From Piscinibacter sp. HJYY11 (GTDB lineage Bacteria; Pseudomonadota; Gammaproteobacteria; Burkholderiales; Burkholderiaceae_C): DNA of 64,000 nt. Made by a program: the position numbers and the translations under genes. The DNA lies in NCBI RefSeq assembly GCF_016735515.1, contig NZ_JAERQZ010000002.1, forward strand, positions 434,001-498,000. The letters are read 5' to 3'. Positions 1 through 8,300 of this stretch are shown one piece after another. Position 1 is the stretch's first letter, and the number at the start of each line of letters is the position of its first letter. The notes under the pieces were generated by a model. The model saw only the letters and a program-made list of their open reading frames with translations, did not search any database and was not told the origin of the DNA.

Positions 1-1
1 C

Positions 2-301
2 CTGCTGAAGCTCGACCCGGCCACGCGCCGCGTGTCGCGCGAGGGGCAGGAAGTGCGCCTCGGCCCGACCGAATTTCGCCTGCTGCATTTCTTCATGACG
101 CACCCGGAGCGCGTGCACAGCCGCTCGCAGCTGCTCGACCGTGTGTGGGGCGACCATGTGTTCATCGAAGAGCGCACGGTCGACGTGCACGTGAAGCGCC
201 TGCGCGAAGCCCTCACGCCGGTGCAATGCGCGCACATGATCGAGACCGTGCGCGGTGCCGGCTACCGGCTGACGCAACAGGTGCAGACACTGTCTGCCTG
301 A
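2..301 (+). CDS. phoB: Phosphate regulon response regulator PhoB, C-terminal part (cut by window edge)
   Basis: Only the last 99 residues are present and the reading frame is open to the window edge. They form a winged-helix DNA-binding domain of the OmpR/PhoB type: a GPTEFRLL start, the recognition-helix region RTVDVHVKRLR and the terminal wing GAGYRL. The receiver domain must lie upstream of the window. The gene directly downstream, 15 nt away, is a PhoR-type sensor kinase, which supports the phosphate two-component assignment. The family binds Pho boxes when phosphorylated by PhoR under phosphate limitation. An OmpR-family paralogue cannot be excluded from this fragment alone. Confidence 0.85.
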   Translation: MLKLDPATRRVSREGQEVRLGPTEFRLLHFFMTHPERVHSRSQLLDRVWGDHVFIEERTVDVHVKRLREALTPVQCAHMIETVRGAGYRLTQQVQTLSA

Positions 302-316
302 CGCATCGGGTATCGC

Positions 317-1684
317 GTGGACTGGCTGCTGACGAGGCTCGTGGTCGCGGTGGTTGCCGTGGCCCTGGGTGGCTTTGTCGGCTATCTCGCGGGCCACGCG
401 GCCCATGTGCCGGTGGTGGGAGCGGTGATCGGCGGTGCCGTCGGTGCGTGCCTCGTGGTGCTGGCCGACACCTTGCGCGGCTACCGGCTCACGCGCTGGC
501 TCAGCGGCAGCCAGGAGGGGCAAGCGCCGCGTGACACCGGCTTCTGGGGCGAGATCGGTTACCGCGTCGAGCGCTCGATCCGCCTGCGCGAGAAGAGCAT
601 GCAGACCGAGCAGATGCGGCTGGCGCAGTTCATCTCGGCGATGGAGGCGTCACCCAATGGCGTGCTGCTGCTCGACGAGGCCGACCAGATCACCTGGTGC
701 AACGCCATGGCCGCCAACCACTTCGGCCTCGACCCGGAGCGCGACAAGCGCCAACGCATGACCAACCTCGTGCGGGCGCCGGTCTTCGTCGCGCATCTGC
801 AGGCCGGCGTGTATGGCGAGACCCTGCTGATCCCCGATCCGCGCGGCCGGGGGACGCTGTCGGTGCTGGTTCGCAGCTATGGCGACGGCCTGAAACTCGT
901 GCTCTCGCAAGACGTCACCGAGCGCGAGCGCTCCGAGGCGATGCGCCGCGACTTCGTGGCCAACGTGTCGCATGAAATCCGCACGCCGCTGACCGTGCTC
1001 GCAGGGTTCATCGAGACGATGAACAACCTGCCGTTGACCGAGGTCGAGCGCCGCCGCGTGCTCACGCTGATGTCACAGCAGACCCAGCGCATGCAGACGC
1101 TGGTGAGCGACCTGCTGACGCTGGCCCAGCTGGAAGGCGGGCCACGCCCCCCGATCGACCGTTGGGTGCCTGTGGCCAAGCTGATCGGGCAGGCGCATGC
1201 CGATGGCGCGTCGCTGTCGATGGGGCGCCATCAGTTCACGGTGTCAGAAGACACCGATGCGCAGATCGCCGGCCTGGAGAGCGAGTTGATGAGCGCGGTT
1301 GGCAACCTGGTCACCAACGCGGTGCGATACACGCCGGAAGGGGGGCGCATCGCGGTGATCTGGAGGCGCCGCGACGACGGCTCGGGCGAGATCACGGTGA
1401 GCGACACCGGCATCGGTGTGTCGCGCGAGCACATCCCGCGCTTGACGGAGCGCTTCTACCGGGTGGACGGTAGCCGGTCTCGCGAAACGGGCGGCACGGG
1501 CTTGGGCCTGTCCATCGTCAAGCACGTGGTGCAGCGGCATGGCGGCGAGCTCGATGTGCAGAGCGAGCTCGGCAAGGGCTCGAGTTTCAGCCTCGTTTTT
1601 CCGGCAGCGCGCGTGCGGGTGCCGGACTCGCCGGCGTCCGTGGACACGAAGTCTTCGGCCGTGGCTGAGAAGGTGCCACGTTAA
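317..1684 (+). CDS. phoR: Phosphate regulon sensor histidine kinase PhoR
   Basis: This is a 455-residue membrane histidine kinase starting at GTG. Two hydrophobic segments (about residues 5-27 and 31-50) with almost no periplasmic loop match PhoR, which senses phosphate through the Pst/PhoU complex and not through an extracellular domain. A PAS-like region spans about 105-200. The phospho-acceptor is His219 in NVSHEIRTPL. The ATPase domain shows the N box (GNLVTNAVRY), the G1 box (SDTGIGV) and the G2 box (GGTGLGLSIV). It follows phoB by 15 nt and probably shares its transcript. Its TAA stop overlaps the stop of the convergent glycosyltransferase gene within a shared TTAA. Confidence 0.93.
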   Translation: MDWLLTRLVVAVVAVALGGFVGYLAGHAAHVPVVGAVIGGAVGACLVVLADTLRGYRLTRWLSGSQEGQAPRDTGFWGEIGYRVERSIRLREKSMQTEQMRLAQFISAMEASPNGVLLLDEADQITWCNAMAANHFGLDPERDKRQRMTNLVRAPVFVAHLQAGVYGETLLIPDPRGRGTLSVLVRSYGDGLKLVLSQDVTERERSEAMRRDFVANVSHEIRTPLTVLAGFIETMNNLPLTEVERRRVLTLMSQQTQRMQTLVSDLLTLAQLEGGPRPPIDRWVPVAKLIGQAHADGASLSMGRHQFTVSEDTDAQIAGLESELMSAVGNLVTNAVRYTPEGGRIAVIWRRRDDGSGEITVSDTGIGVSREHIPRLTERFYRVDGSRSRETGGTGLGLSIVKHVVQRHGGELDVQSELGKGSSFSLVFPAARVRVPDSPASVDTKSSAVAEKVPR

Positions 1685-3357
1685 CGAGCGGTGGTGCCGT
1701 CGCCGCTGCGGCGGTAGACCGCGACGACTTCATCCTTGTCCACCGGCCGGCGTTCGCGAGCGACCAGCAGCCAGCCTGCCGGTGCCGGCGCACGCCGGTT
1801 GACCGTCTCGGTCAGCAGCAGGAACTCGCAGCGGGTCGCATCGCCCATCGCGTTGCCCTCGACCCGGTAGTCGCCGAAGTACTCGAGCGCCGCAATCTGC
1901 GCGCGCGACATGCCAGGCGCGGCGATGCAGGCATCGCGCGGCACGTGCTGGGTGATGCGCACGATGAGCGGTCGGTAGCTCCGGGCGTAGTCGAAGAGCG
2001 GCAGCCCGAGCGACATCACCAGCATCCAGCACACCGCCACGCCGCTGGCCGGCAACACCATGCTCTTCCACAGGGGGTGGCGGTTGCGACCCGTGCGCCA
2101 TTGCACCAGCCACAACCAGGCGAGGGTGCCGAGCACGGCGACGGCCAGCGCGAAGGCCGAAAACTTCGGCACGAAGCCCGGAGCAAGCTTCATCACGTTG
2201 GCCGCCGGTTTGGCCGGGAAGCCGGTGTAGACCGAGGCGTAGATCACCCAGATCGCGATCACCCAGGCGGTGAAGAAGAAGACGGAGAACCAGTCGATGG
2301 CGGACGAGGTGCCGCGGTGCAAGGTGGGCAGCGCAAAAGCGGCCAGGACTGCCAACGCGGGCAATGCGAGCATCAGGGCGCGATCCGACCCGCCCATCGC
2401 CACGCACGCCACCAGGCTCACCAGGGCGCTGCCCAGGGGCACGGCGATGTGCCGGTGCAGCAGGTGGGAACGCCAGCGCCACAGCGTCCACAAGGCCAGC
2501 GGCCAGGCGGGCCATGTGAACCACGCCAGCAATCGGGCCACGTTGAAGAGCTGGCTGGGGTGCGCGTAGCCGTTCGCACGCCAAGCCCAGGCCTGCAGCG
2601 ATAGCGCCACCACGGCGGCCAGCGCCGCGGACAAGACGATCCAGGTCGTGAAGCGGCGGGCGGGCTCGTAGCTCGAGTACCAGCAGGCCACGGCGCCTGC
2701 GCCGGCCAGGAGCATCGCAATGCTCGGCGCACCGCTGCCAGCGAGAACCGGAAGGGCGACGAGCGCTGCGACACGGCTTTGCCACGGCCTGAACGGACAG
2801 GCGGCAAGCGCGTAGAGAAACAAGGCGACGCTTGCGAGCTGGGCGAGTTCCGGCGTGGTTTCGTGTCCCAACTGCAGGAGGCCGAGGCTGGCGATCAGCG
2901 CGAGCAGCGCGCCGTCGGCGATGGCGCGGGCATAGTCCACCGGGCTTGCCTCACCGCCGAAGGCAAACGGCACCGGCTGGGCGGCGTCCGTGCGGGCGAG
3001 GTGATAGGTGCTGTACCACGTCCACAGAAAGGTGAGCCCGAGCAGGATCGCAAAGGGCACACGGGCAGCAAGCTCCGGCGCCACGAGCCCGCCTGACAGC
3101 TTGATGAAAACCGCGCCCAGCCAGTAAGGCAGCAGGGCGGCGTCGGCTGGCAGGCCACCGACCGTGGGCGTGAGCCAACTGGTGTGCCCCTGGGCGATGT
3201 TGACCATGTAGCCGAACGCGGAGATGTCGGCGCTCTTCCAAGGGTCCCGGCCAAAGACGCCTGGCAGCAGATAGGCTGCACACAGCAGGATCAGCGCCAC
3301 CCGGGGCAGGCGGCTGGCGGCGCGTTCGGTGACGAGGGCGGGCTTGGGGGTGTTCAA
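1681..3357 (-). CDS. ArnT-like polytopic membrane glycosyltransferase (GT-C fold)
   Basis: This 558-residue protein has roughly a dozen hydrophobic segments and a soluble C-terminal domain of about 100 residues. The first periplasmic loop after TM1 carries GRDPWKSAD (Asp38 and Asp44). Acidic residues there are the usual catalytic feature of GT-C enzymes such as ArnT and PMT-type transferases. The family moves a sugar from a polyprenyl-phosphate carrier to lipid A or another envelope acceptor on the periplasmic face. The sugar and acceptor cannot be read from the sequence, and no arn genes are adjacent. It is convergent with phoR and shares its last 4 nt. Confidence 0.7.
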   Translation of the reverse strand: MNTPKPALVTERAASRLPRVALILLCAAYLLPGVFGRDPWKSADISAFGYMVNIAQGHTSWLTPTVGGLPADAALLPYWLGAVFIKLSGGLVAPELAARVPFAILLGLTFLWTWYSTYHLARTDAAQPVPFAFGGEASPVDYARAIADGALLALIASLGLLQLGHETTPELAQLASVALFLYALAACPFRPWQSRVAALVALPVLAGSGAPSIAMLLAGAGAVACWYSSYEPARRFTTWIVLSAALAAVVALSLQAWAWRANGYAHPSQLFNVARLLAWFTWPAWPLALWTLWRWRSHLLHRHIAVPLGSALVSLVACVAMGGSDRALMLALPALAVLAAFALPTLHRGTSSAIDWFSVFFFTAWVIAIWVIYASVYTGFPAKPAANVMKLAPGFVPKFSAFALAVAVLGTLAWLWLVQWRTGRNRHPLWKSMVLPASGVAVCWMLVMSLGLPLFDYARSYRPLIVRITQHVPRDACIAAPGMSRAQIAALEYFGDYRVEGNAMGDATRCEFLLLTETVNRRAPAPAGWLLVARERRPVDKDEVVAVYRRSGDGTTAR

Positions 3358-3433
3358 GCTGAGGTGCTGATGTTGGGCGTCAGAGGCAGACGGCGATGAT
3401 GCAGCAACTTGGGTGCATGCCCGGCGCAGGCAA

Positions 3434-3462
3434 CAAAAAAGGCAGCCGAAGCTGCCTTTCCG
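3434..3462 (-). terminator. Intrinsic terminator after rpmE2
   Basis: On the minus strand, a GGCAGC stem closed by a TTCG loop (extended by flanking A:T pairs) is followed by a TTTTTTGTT run. It lies about 24 nt beyond the rpmE2 stop and ends the rpmE2 transcript, possibly with rho read-through. Confidence 0.85.
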
Positions 3463-3485
3463 TGCGGGTGCCAGCGGCGCCCGAT

Positions 3486-3740
3486 TTACTTCTTGAGGTG
3501 CGCAAACTTGTTGCGGAACTTCTCGACGCGGCCGCCGAGGGAGTCGACGCTCTTTTGCGTGCCTGTGTAGAAGGGGTGGGACTCGCTGGTCGTTTCCAGC
3601 TTGAACAGCGGCACTTCACGGCCGTCGTCGAGCTTGATGGTTTCTTTGGTCTGGGCGCACGAGCGCGTCACGAACTTGAAACCGTTGGACAGGTCGACGA
3701 AGCAGACGTCGCGGTAGTTCGGGTGAATGCCTTCTTTCAT
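3486..3740 (-). CDS. rpmE2: 50S ribosomal protein L31 type B
   Basis: This is an 84-residue L31 beginning [12 protein letters not shown]. It lacks the CxxC zinc-binding pairs of type A L31, and the [12 protein letters not shown] segment is typical of the zinc-independent type B form. The chosen ATG has an AGAGG ribosome site 7-8 nt upstream. A longer in-frame extension upstream would be basic and unconserved, so I reject it. The gene sits downstream of rho on the same strand, a common betaproteobacterial order. In other bacteria the C-minus paralogue is induced by zinc starvation, but no Zur-box-like element is obvious here. Confidence 0.95.
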   Translation of the reverse strand: MKEGIHPNYRDVCFVDLSNGFKFVTRSCAQTKETIKLDDGREVPLFKLETTSESHPFYTGTQKSVDSLGGRVEKFRNKFAHLKK

Positions 3741-3829
3741 GGGAACCTCTTCGCGTAAAGGTCGGGAGCCACGCCGAACCGCTCGGCGCACTTTCCGGAT
3801 GGCGGAAAACCCGCGATTATGCCAGCGGC

Positions 3830-5092
3830 TTAGCCGCCGCGGCGCATCATGTCGAAGAAATCGAGGTTGTTCTTCGTGGATTTCATCTTGTCGAGGATGA
3901 ATTCCATCGCCTCGATCTCGTCCATCGGGTAGAGCAGCTTTCGCAGGATCCAGGTCTTCTGCAGGATCTCGGGCTTCAGCAGCAGTTCCTCGCGCCGTGT
4001 GCCGCTCTTGTTCAGAAGGATCGACGGGTAGACCCGCTTCTCGGCCATGCGGCGGTCCAGGTGGATTTCGCAGTTGCCGGTGCCCTTGAACTCTTCGTAG
4101 ATGACTTCGTCCATGCGGCTGCCGGTGTCGACCAGCGCGGTGCCGATGATGGTCAGCGAGCCGCCTTCTTCGATGTTGCGGGCCGCGCCGAAGAAGCGCT
4201 TCGGACGCTGCAGGGCGTTGGCGTCGACACCACCGGTCAGCACCTTGCCCGACGAGGGGAGCACGTTGTTGTAGGCGCGGGCGAGGCGGGTGATCGAGTC
4301 CAGAAGAATGACCACGTCCTTCTTCATCTCGACCAAGCGCTTGGCGCGCTCGATCACCATCTCGGCCACCTGCACGTGGCGGGCAGCGGGCTCGTCGAAG
4401 GTGGAGCTGATGACTTCGCCGCGCACGGTGCGCTGCATTTCGGTCACTTCTTCGGGGCGCTCGTCGACCAGCAGCACGATGAGGTAGACGTCGGGGTGGT
4501 TGGCGACGATCGCATGCGCCAGGTGCTGCATCATCACCGTCTTGCCGCTCTTGGGCGGCGCCACCAGCAGCGCGCGCTGGCCTTTGCCGAGCGGGGCGAT
4601 GAGGTCGATGATGCGGCTCGTGATGTTCTCGTCGCCCTTGATCTCACGCTCGAGCTTGAACGCCTCTTTCGGGAAGAGCGGCGTCAGGTTCTCGAACATG
4701 ATCTTGTGCTTGCTCTCCTCGGGCGTCACGCCGTTCACGCGATCGACCTTGACCAGCGCGAAGTAGCGCTCGCCGTCCTTGGGCACGCGCACTTCGCCTT
4801 CGATCATGTCGCCGGTGTGCAGGTTGAAGCGGCGGATCTGGCTGGGCGAGAGGTAGATGTCGTCGGTAGACGCCATGTAGCTCGTGTCAGGTGCGCGCAG
4901 GAAGCCGAAGCCGTCGGGCAGCACTTCGAGCACGCCGTCGCCGAACACCTGCTCGCCGGCCTTGGCGCGCTTCTTCATGATCGCGAACATCAGCTCCTGC
5001 TTGCGCATGCGCGAGACGTTCTCGATCTCCAGCTCCTCGCCCATCTTGATGAGCGCGGACACGTGGAGGGCTTTCAGTTCGGAAAGGTGCAT
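3830..5092 (-). CDS. rho: Transcription termination factor Rho
   Basis: This is a 420-residue RNA-dependent ATPase helicase, almost exactly the E. coli length. The N-terminal helical Rho-N domain is followed by a cold-shock-like RNA-binding domain (about residues 50-115, [16 protein letters not shown]). The RecA-like motor has Walker A APPKSGKT near 178-185, Walker [17 protein letters not shown], and the Q/R-loop region. The start MHLSELK is chosen by homology; a 21-residue upstream extension is non-conserved. A long leader of over 200 nt separates it from a promoter at the end of trxA, consistent with the leader-based autoregulation known for E. coli rho. Confidence 0.98.
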   Translation of the reverse strand: MHLSELKALHVSALIKMGEELEIENVSRMRKQELMFAIMKKRAKAGEQVFGDGVLEVLPDGFGFLRAPDTSYMASTDDIYLSPSQIRRFNLHTGDMIEGEVRVPKDGERYFALVKVDRVNGVTPEESKHKIMFENLTPLFPKEAFKLEREIKGDENITSRIIDLIAPLGKGQRALLVAPPKSGKTVMMQHLAHAIVANHPDVYLIVLLVDERPEEVTEMQRTVRGEVISSTFDEPAARHVQVAEMVIERAKRLVEMKKDVVILLDSITRLARAYNNVLPSSGKVLTGGVDANALQRPKRFFGAARNIEEGGSLTIIGTALVDTGSRMDEVIYEEFKGTGNCEIHLDRRMAEKRVYPSILLNKSGTRREELLLKPEILQKTWILRKLLYPMDEIEAMEFILDKMKSTKNNLDFFDMMRRGG

Positions 5093-5321
5093 GGGCGATG
5101 ACCCTGGGTGAGAACGCCGATTGGCTGCAGGCTGGCGTTGCGCCTGGCACACCACGGTGCTGCCGCGGTGGAAACGCTGAAATGCGCGCTACTGGAACGC
5201 TGCGAGAACTTGGAGTTTGGGGCCGAACCGACGCGCCGTAGCGGGCGTGGTGGCGGGAGTCTTCTGGCGGTGACGCGGTGCTGGCTCAGAAGCCAGCGGA
5301 CCGCGCCAACGCGATGGCGGA

Positions 5322-5352
5322 ATTATAGATGACCGTCGAGGAACGCCGTCAA
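5322..5352 (-). promoter_or_regulatory. Putative rho promoter overlapping the end of trxA
   Basis: On the minus strand, TTGACG (5347-5352) and TATAAT (5322-5327) are separated by 19 nt. The -35 hexamer lies inside the last codons of trxA. Predicted transcripts would carry a leader of about 220 nt before the rho ATG. The -10 match is perfect but the spacer is 1-2 nt longer than ideal. Confidence 0.5.
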
Positions 5353-5652
5353 CTGGGCTTTCGACAAGGCACCCACCTTGGTTGCAGCCAGTTGGCCGCC
5401 CTTGAACAGCATCAGCGTGGGGATGCCGCGGATGCCAAACTTCGCAGGCACGTCGCGGTTCTCATCGACGTTCATCTTCGCGATTTGCAGGCGACCGTCG
5501 TAATCCTTGGAGACTTCGTCGAGAATCGGCGCGATCATCTTGCAGGGGCCGCACCATTCAGCCCAGTAGTCCACCAGCACCGGCTTGCTCGACTGGAGCA
5601 CGTCGCTCTCGAACGATGCATCGGTGGTGTGTTTGATCAGTTCACTGCTCAT
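5323..5652 (-). CDS. trxA: Thioredoxin 1
   Basis: This is a 109-residue single-domain thioredoxin with the canonical active site WCGPC (Cys34 and Cys37) and the cis-proline segment GIPTLMLF. It reduces protein disulfides in the cytosol using electrons from thioredoxin reductase. A GAGG ribosome site sits just upstream of the ATG. A 9-bp perfect inverted repeat with a 3-nt loop (5671-5691) lies in the 5' leader. It is divergent from the AddB-like gene and precedes rho on the same strand. Confidence 0.98.
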   Translation of the reverse strand: MSSELIKHTTDASFESDVLQSSKPVLVDYWAEWCGPCKMIAPILDEVSKDYDGRLQIAKMNVDENRDVPAKFGIRGIPTLMLFKGGQLAATKVGALSKAQLTAFLDGHL

Positions 5653-5670
5653 TGTCCTGTCCTCGGCTGG

Positions 5671-5691
5671 GGCCGCTCGTCGCGAGCGGCC
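5671..5691. repeat. Perfect inverted repeat in the trxA leader
   Basis: GGCCGCTCG and CGAGCGGCC pair perfectly around a TCG loop, 19 nt upstream of the trxA ATG and in the shared region with the divergent addB-like gene. There is no T-run on either strand, so it is more likely an mRNA leader hairpin or operator than a terminator. Function unknown. Confidence 0.6.
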
Positions 5692-5753
5692 AGGCGGAAT
5701 GATTCTGACACAAAGCCCCTATTGCCTCCCCCTGGTGCGGTCTCGATGTTTTT

Positions 5754-8300
5754 ATGGCAGCGATAGCCCGGCAGCCTCTTGAAACCGGCGCTGGATGGGC
5801 CGATATCGCAGCGCGGCTGAGTGATTGGGCGGCCGTGCGGGGGCTCGAATTGCGCTCGCTTGTGGTGCTCGTGCCGTTCGCCCAGCAGCTGGCGCCGGCG
5901 CGCAAGGCCTTTGCGTTGCGCGGTGGTTGGCAGCCTCGGGTGGAGACCACCCGGACCTTGGCCACATCGATGGGCCCGGCGCCACGGGGCGGCGAAGGGC
6001 ACATCAGTTTCGACGCGGCGACCGACCGCTTGCACGCAGCGCGCCTGTTGCGCGGCCAGTCGTGGGTGTCGCGCGATCCGCTTGTGTTTGACGACGCCGT
6101 GTCCGCGGTCGTGACGACCGCTCACGCCATGCTCAAGGCGGCCGCCGCGGTCGCGCCTTCGGCGCGTGCCGATCATTGGCGGCGCGGTCGCGAGCTGATG
6201 GCGCCCGTGGCGGGCGTGGGGACCATCGAACGAGGGCTTGCGAGGGTGGCCCTGGAGTGGGCGGCATCTGCGCCGGCGCCGGTGACGGATGTGTTGTTTG
6301 CCAGTCGCCCGGGTGCGTGGGCGGTCGTGCAGGCTGGTGGCGAGGATCCACTCGTGCACAGCGTGATGACCGCCATGCCGGCAGATGTGCCGTGCCTCGT
6401 GCTGGATGCTGATGCGCGGGTGCTCGACGCGGTGGCGCCCACACTGGCGATGGCCCGTTGTGAAGGCTTCGAGCACGAAGCCGTGTGTGCCGCGGCCCAG
6501 GTGCTGGACCACGTGAGCCGCGGCGAGGTGCCGGTGGCGCTGGTGGCGCAGGACCGGCTGCTGATGCGCCGCGTGCGTGCCTTGCTCGAGCGGCACGGCG
6601 TGGGCTTGCAGGACGAGACCGGCTGGAAGCTCTCCACCACCCGCGCCGCAGCGCAAGTGATGGCCTTGCTCCGTGCTGCCGCGCCGAAGGCCTCGGCCGA
6701 TCTCCTTCTCGACTGGCTGAAGACCACCGCGTGGCCGCAAGCTGCCGTGGCGCACATCGAGTCGGCGTGCCGCCGCGAAGGGTGGACGCAACTCAGCGCC
6801 ATCCATGCCGAGCGTTTGCGCGGTGCCGCGATCCCGCTGCTCGCCGGTGCAACGGCCGTGCTGCAGAGCTTCCCCGCCACACGCCAGCCGCTGTCCGAGT
6901 GGCTGCGCATCCTTCGCGCCGCCTTGTGCGACAGCGGCGTGCTCGACCCCATGCTGTCGGACGACGCCGGCCTGCAGGTGCTGCAGACGCTCCACATCGA
7001 AGACGCTGCCGGCTGGTCGGCGCAGGCCGCACAGACTTCGATGAGCCTCGCCGACTTCAGCACCTGGGTCGACGCCGCGCTCGAAGACGCCTCCTTCATC
7101 CCCGACGCTGCACCCGATGCCAGCGTGATCGTCACGCCGCTGGCGCGGCTGATGTTGCGGCCCTTCGCCGCGTTGGTGTTTCCCGGTGCCGACGACCACC
7201 ACCTCGGTGTCGACGCCGGCCCGCACCCCTTGCTCAACGAAGCCCAGGCCATGGCGCTCGGCGTGCCCACGGCGAAGCAGCGCCGCGAGGCGGAAGCGCT
7301 CGTGTTTGCCCATGCCGTGAGCCGTGCCCCGGTGACATTTTTCCATCGCCATGCCGACGGACCCGAGCCGCTCGCACCGAGCCCCTTGCTGGAGCAACTC
7401 GGGCTCAGGCTCGCCGCGATGGGCCGTTCACTGCAACCCTGGGTCGACCCGCGGGTGGCGGTGCAGCTCGACCCCACGCCCGTGACGATGCCGGCCCCCG
7501 CCGCGGCCGTGCTGCTGCCCGATCGTCTGTCGGCCAGTGCCTGCGAGGCGCTGAGAGCCTGCCCTTACCGCTTCTACGCGCTGTATCTTTTGCGCGCGCG
7601 CGAGGCGGAGGAGTTGGATGACGAGGTCGAGCAGCGTGACTATGGCAACTGGCTGCATGCCGTGCTGCTCAGGTTCCACACCGAGCGCGGCGAGCCCGCG
7701 TCTGTCGAGCTCGAAGCCGCTCGCCTGCTTGCCATCGCCCTGGAGGAGAAACAACTTCAGGGCCTCGACGATGCCGATTTCCTGCCCTTCGAAGCCGGCT
7801 TCATCGACCTCGTGCCGCGCTACATCGCCTGGCTCCACGAGCGCGATGCGCAAGGTGCCAGCTTCTGGCAGGGCGAGCAGGAGCGCGAGGTCGCGCCACC
7901 CGGATGGCACGGGATCCGCCTCTACGGCCGCATCGACCGAATGGACCGGCTGCCGGGCCCGGCCCTCGAGCTCATCGACTACAAGACCGGCAGCGCCGCC
8001 GGCCTGAAGGACAAGCTGCGCCAGCCGCTGGAAGACACGCAGCTCGCGTTCTACGCCGCGCTCGTGCAACCCGAGACCGCGCACCCCATCGAGGCGAGCT
8101 ACCTGGCGCTCGGCCGCAAGATCGAATCCTTCCCGCACCCCGACGTGCAAGACAGCGCCAACGCGCTCGTGGCAGGTGTCGGCGTCGACGTCGCGCGCAT
8201 CCGCGCCGGCGCAGGCATGCCTGCCCTGGGCGAGCCACCCACCTGCGATTTCTGCGAGGCCCGCGGCCTGTGCCGGCGCGACCACTGGAGCGGCGAATGA
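5754..8300 (+). CDS. AddB-like PD-(D/E)XK nuclease, DNA repair
   Basis: This 848-residue protein is encoded directly upstream of an AddA-like helicase and overlaps it by 4 nt (ATGA). The N-terminal three-quarters is AddB/RecC-like with no clear Walker motif. The C-terminus is a RecB-family nuclease with GRIDRMDR and ELIDYKTG (about 725-745). Cysteines flank it: CPYRFY near 602 and CDFCEARGLC near 831-840. Together they resemble the iron-sulfur staple of AddB nucleases. With AddA it should resect double-strand breaks and load RecA. Proteobacterial genomes often label this family a probable DNA repair protein. The start is tentative because no ribosome site is evident. Confidence 0.85.
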   Translation: MAAIARQPLETGAGWADIAARLSDWAAVRGLELRSLVVLVPFAQQLAPARKAFALRGGWQPRVETTRTLATSMGPAPRGGEGHISFDAATDRLHAARLLRGQSWVSRDPLVFDDAVSAVVTTAHAMLKAAAAVAPSARADHWRRGRELMAPVAGVGTIERGLARVALEWAASAPAPVTDVLFASRPGAWAVVQAGGEDPLVHSVMTAMPADVPCLVLDADARVLDAVAPTLAMARCEGFEHEAVCAAAQVLDHVSRGEVPVALVAQDRLLMRRVRALLERHGVGLQDETGWKLSTTRAAAQVMALLRAAAPKASADLLLDWLKTTAWPQAAVAHIESACRREGWTQLSAIHAERLRGAAIPLLAGATAVLQSFPATRQPLSEWLRILRAALCDSGVLDPMLSDDAGLQVLQTLHIEDAAGWSAQAAQTSMSLADFSTWVDAALEDASFIPDAAPDASVIVTPLARLMLRPFAALVFPGADDHHLGVDAGPHPLLNEAQAMALGVPTAKQRREAEALVFAHAVSRAPVTFFHRHADGPEPLAPSPLLEQLGLRLAAMGRSLQPWVDPRVAVQLDPTPVTMPAPAAAVLLPDRLSASACEALRACPYRFYALYLLRAREAEELDDEVEQRDYGNWLHAVLLRFHTERGEPASVELEAARLLAIALEEKQLQGLDDADFLPFEAGFIDLVPRYIAWLHERDAQGASFWQGEQEREVAPPGWHGIRLYGRIDRMDRLPGPALELIDYKTGSAAGLKDKLRQPLEDTQLAFYAALVQPETAHPIEASYLALGRKIESFPHPDVQDSANALVAGVGVDVARIRAGAGMPALGEPPTCDFCEARGLCRRDHWSGE

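Noticed and set aside
7904..8296. N-terminal extension of the AddA-like gene
   Set aside because: It overlaps the AddB nuclease domain in another frame and lies before the P-loop; the ATGA start fits better.
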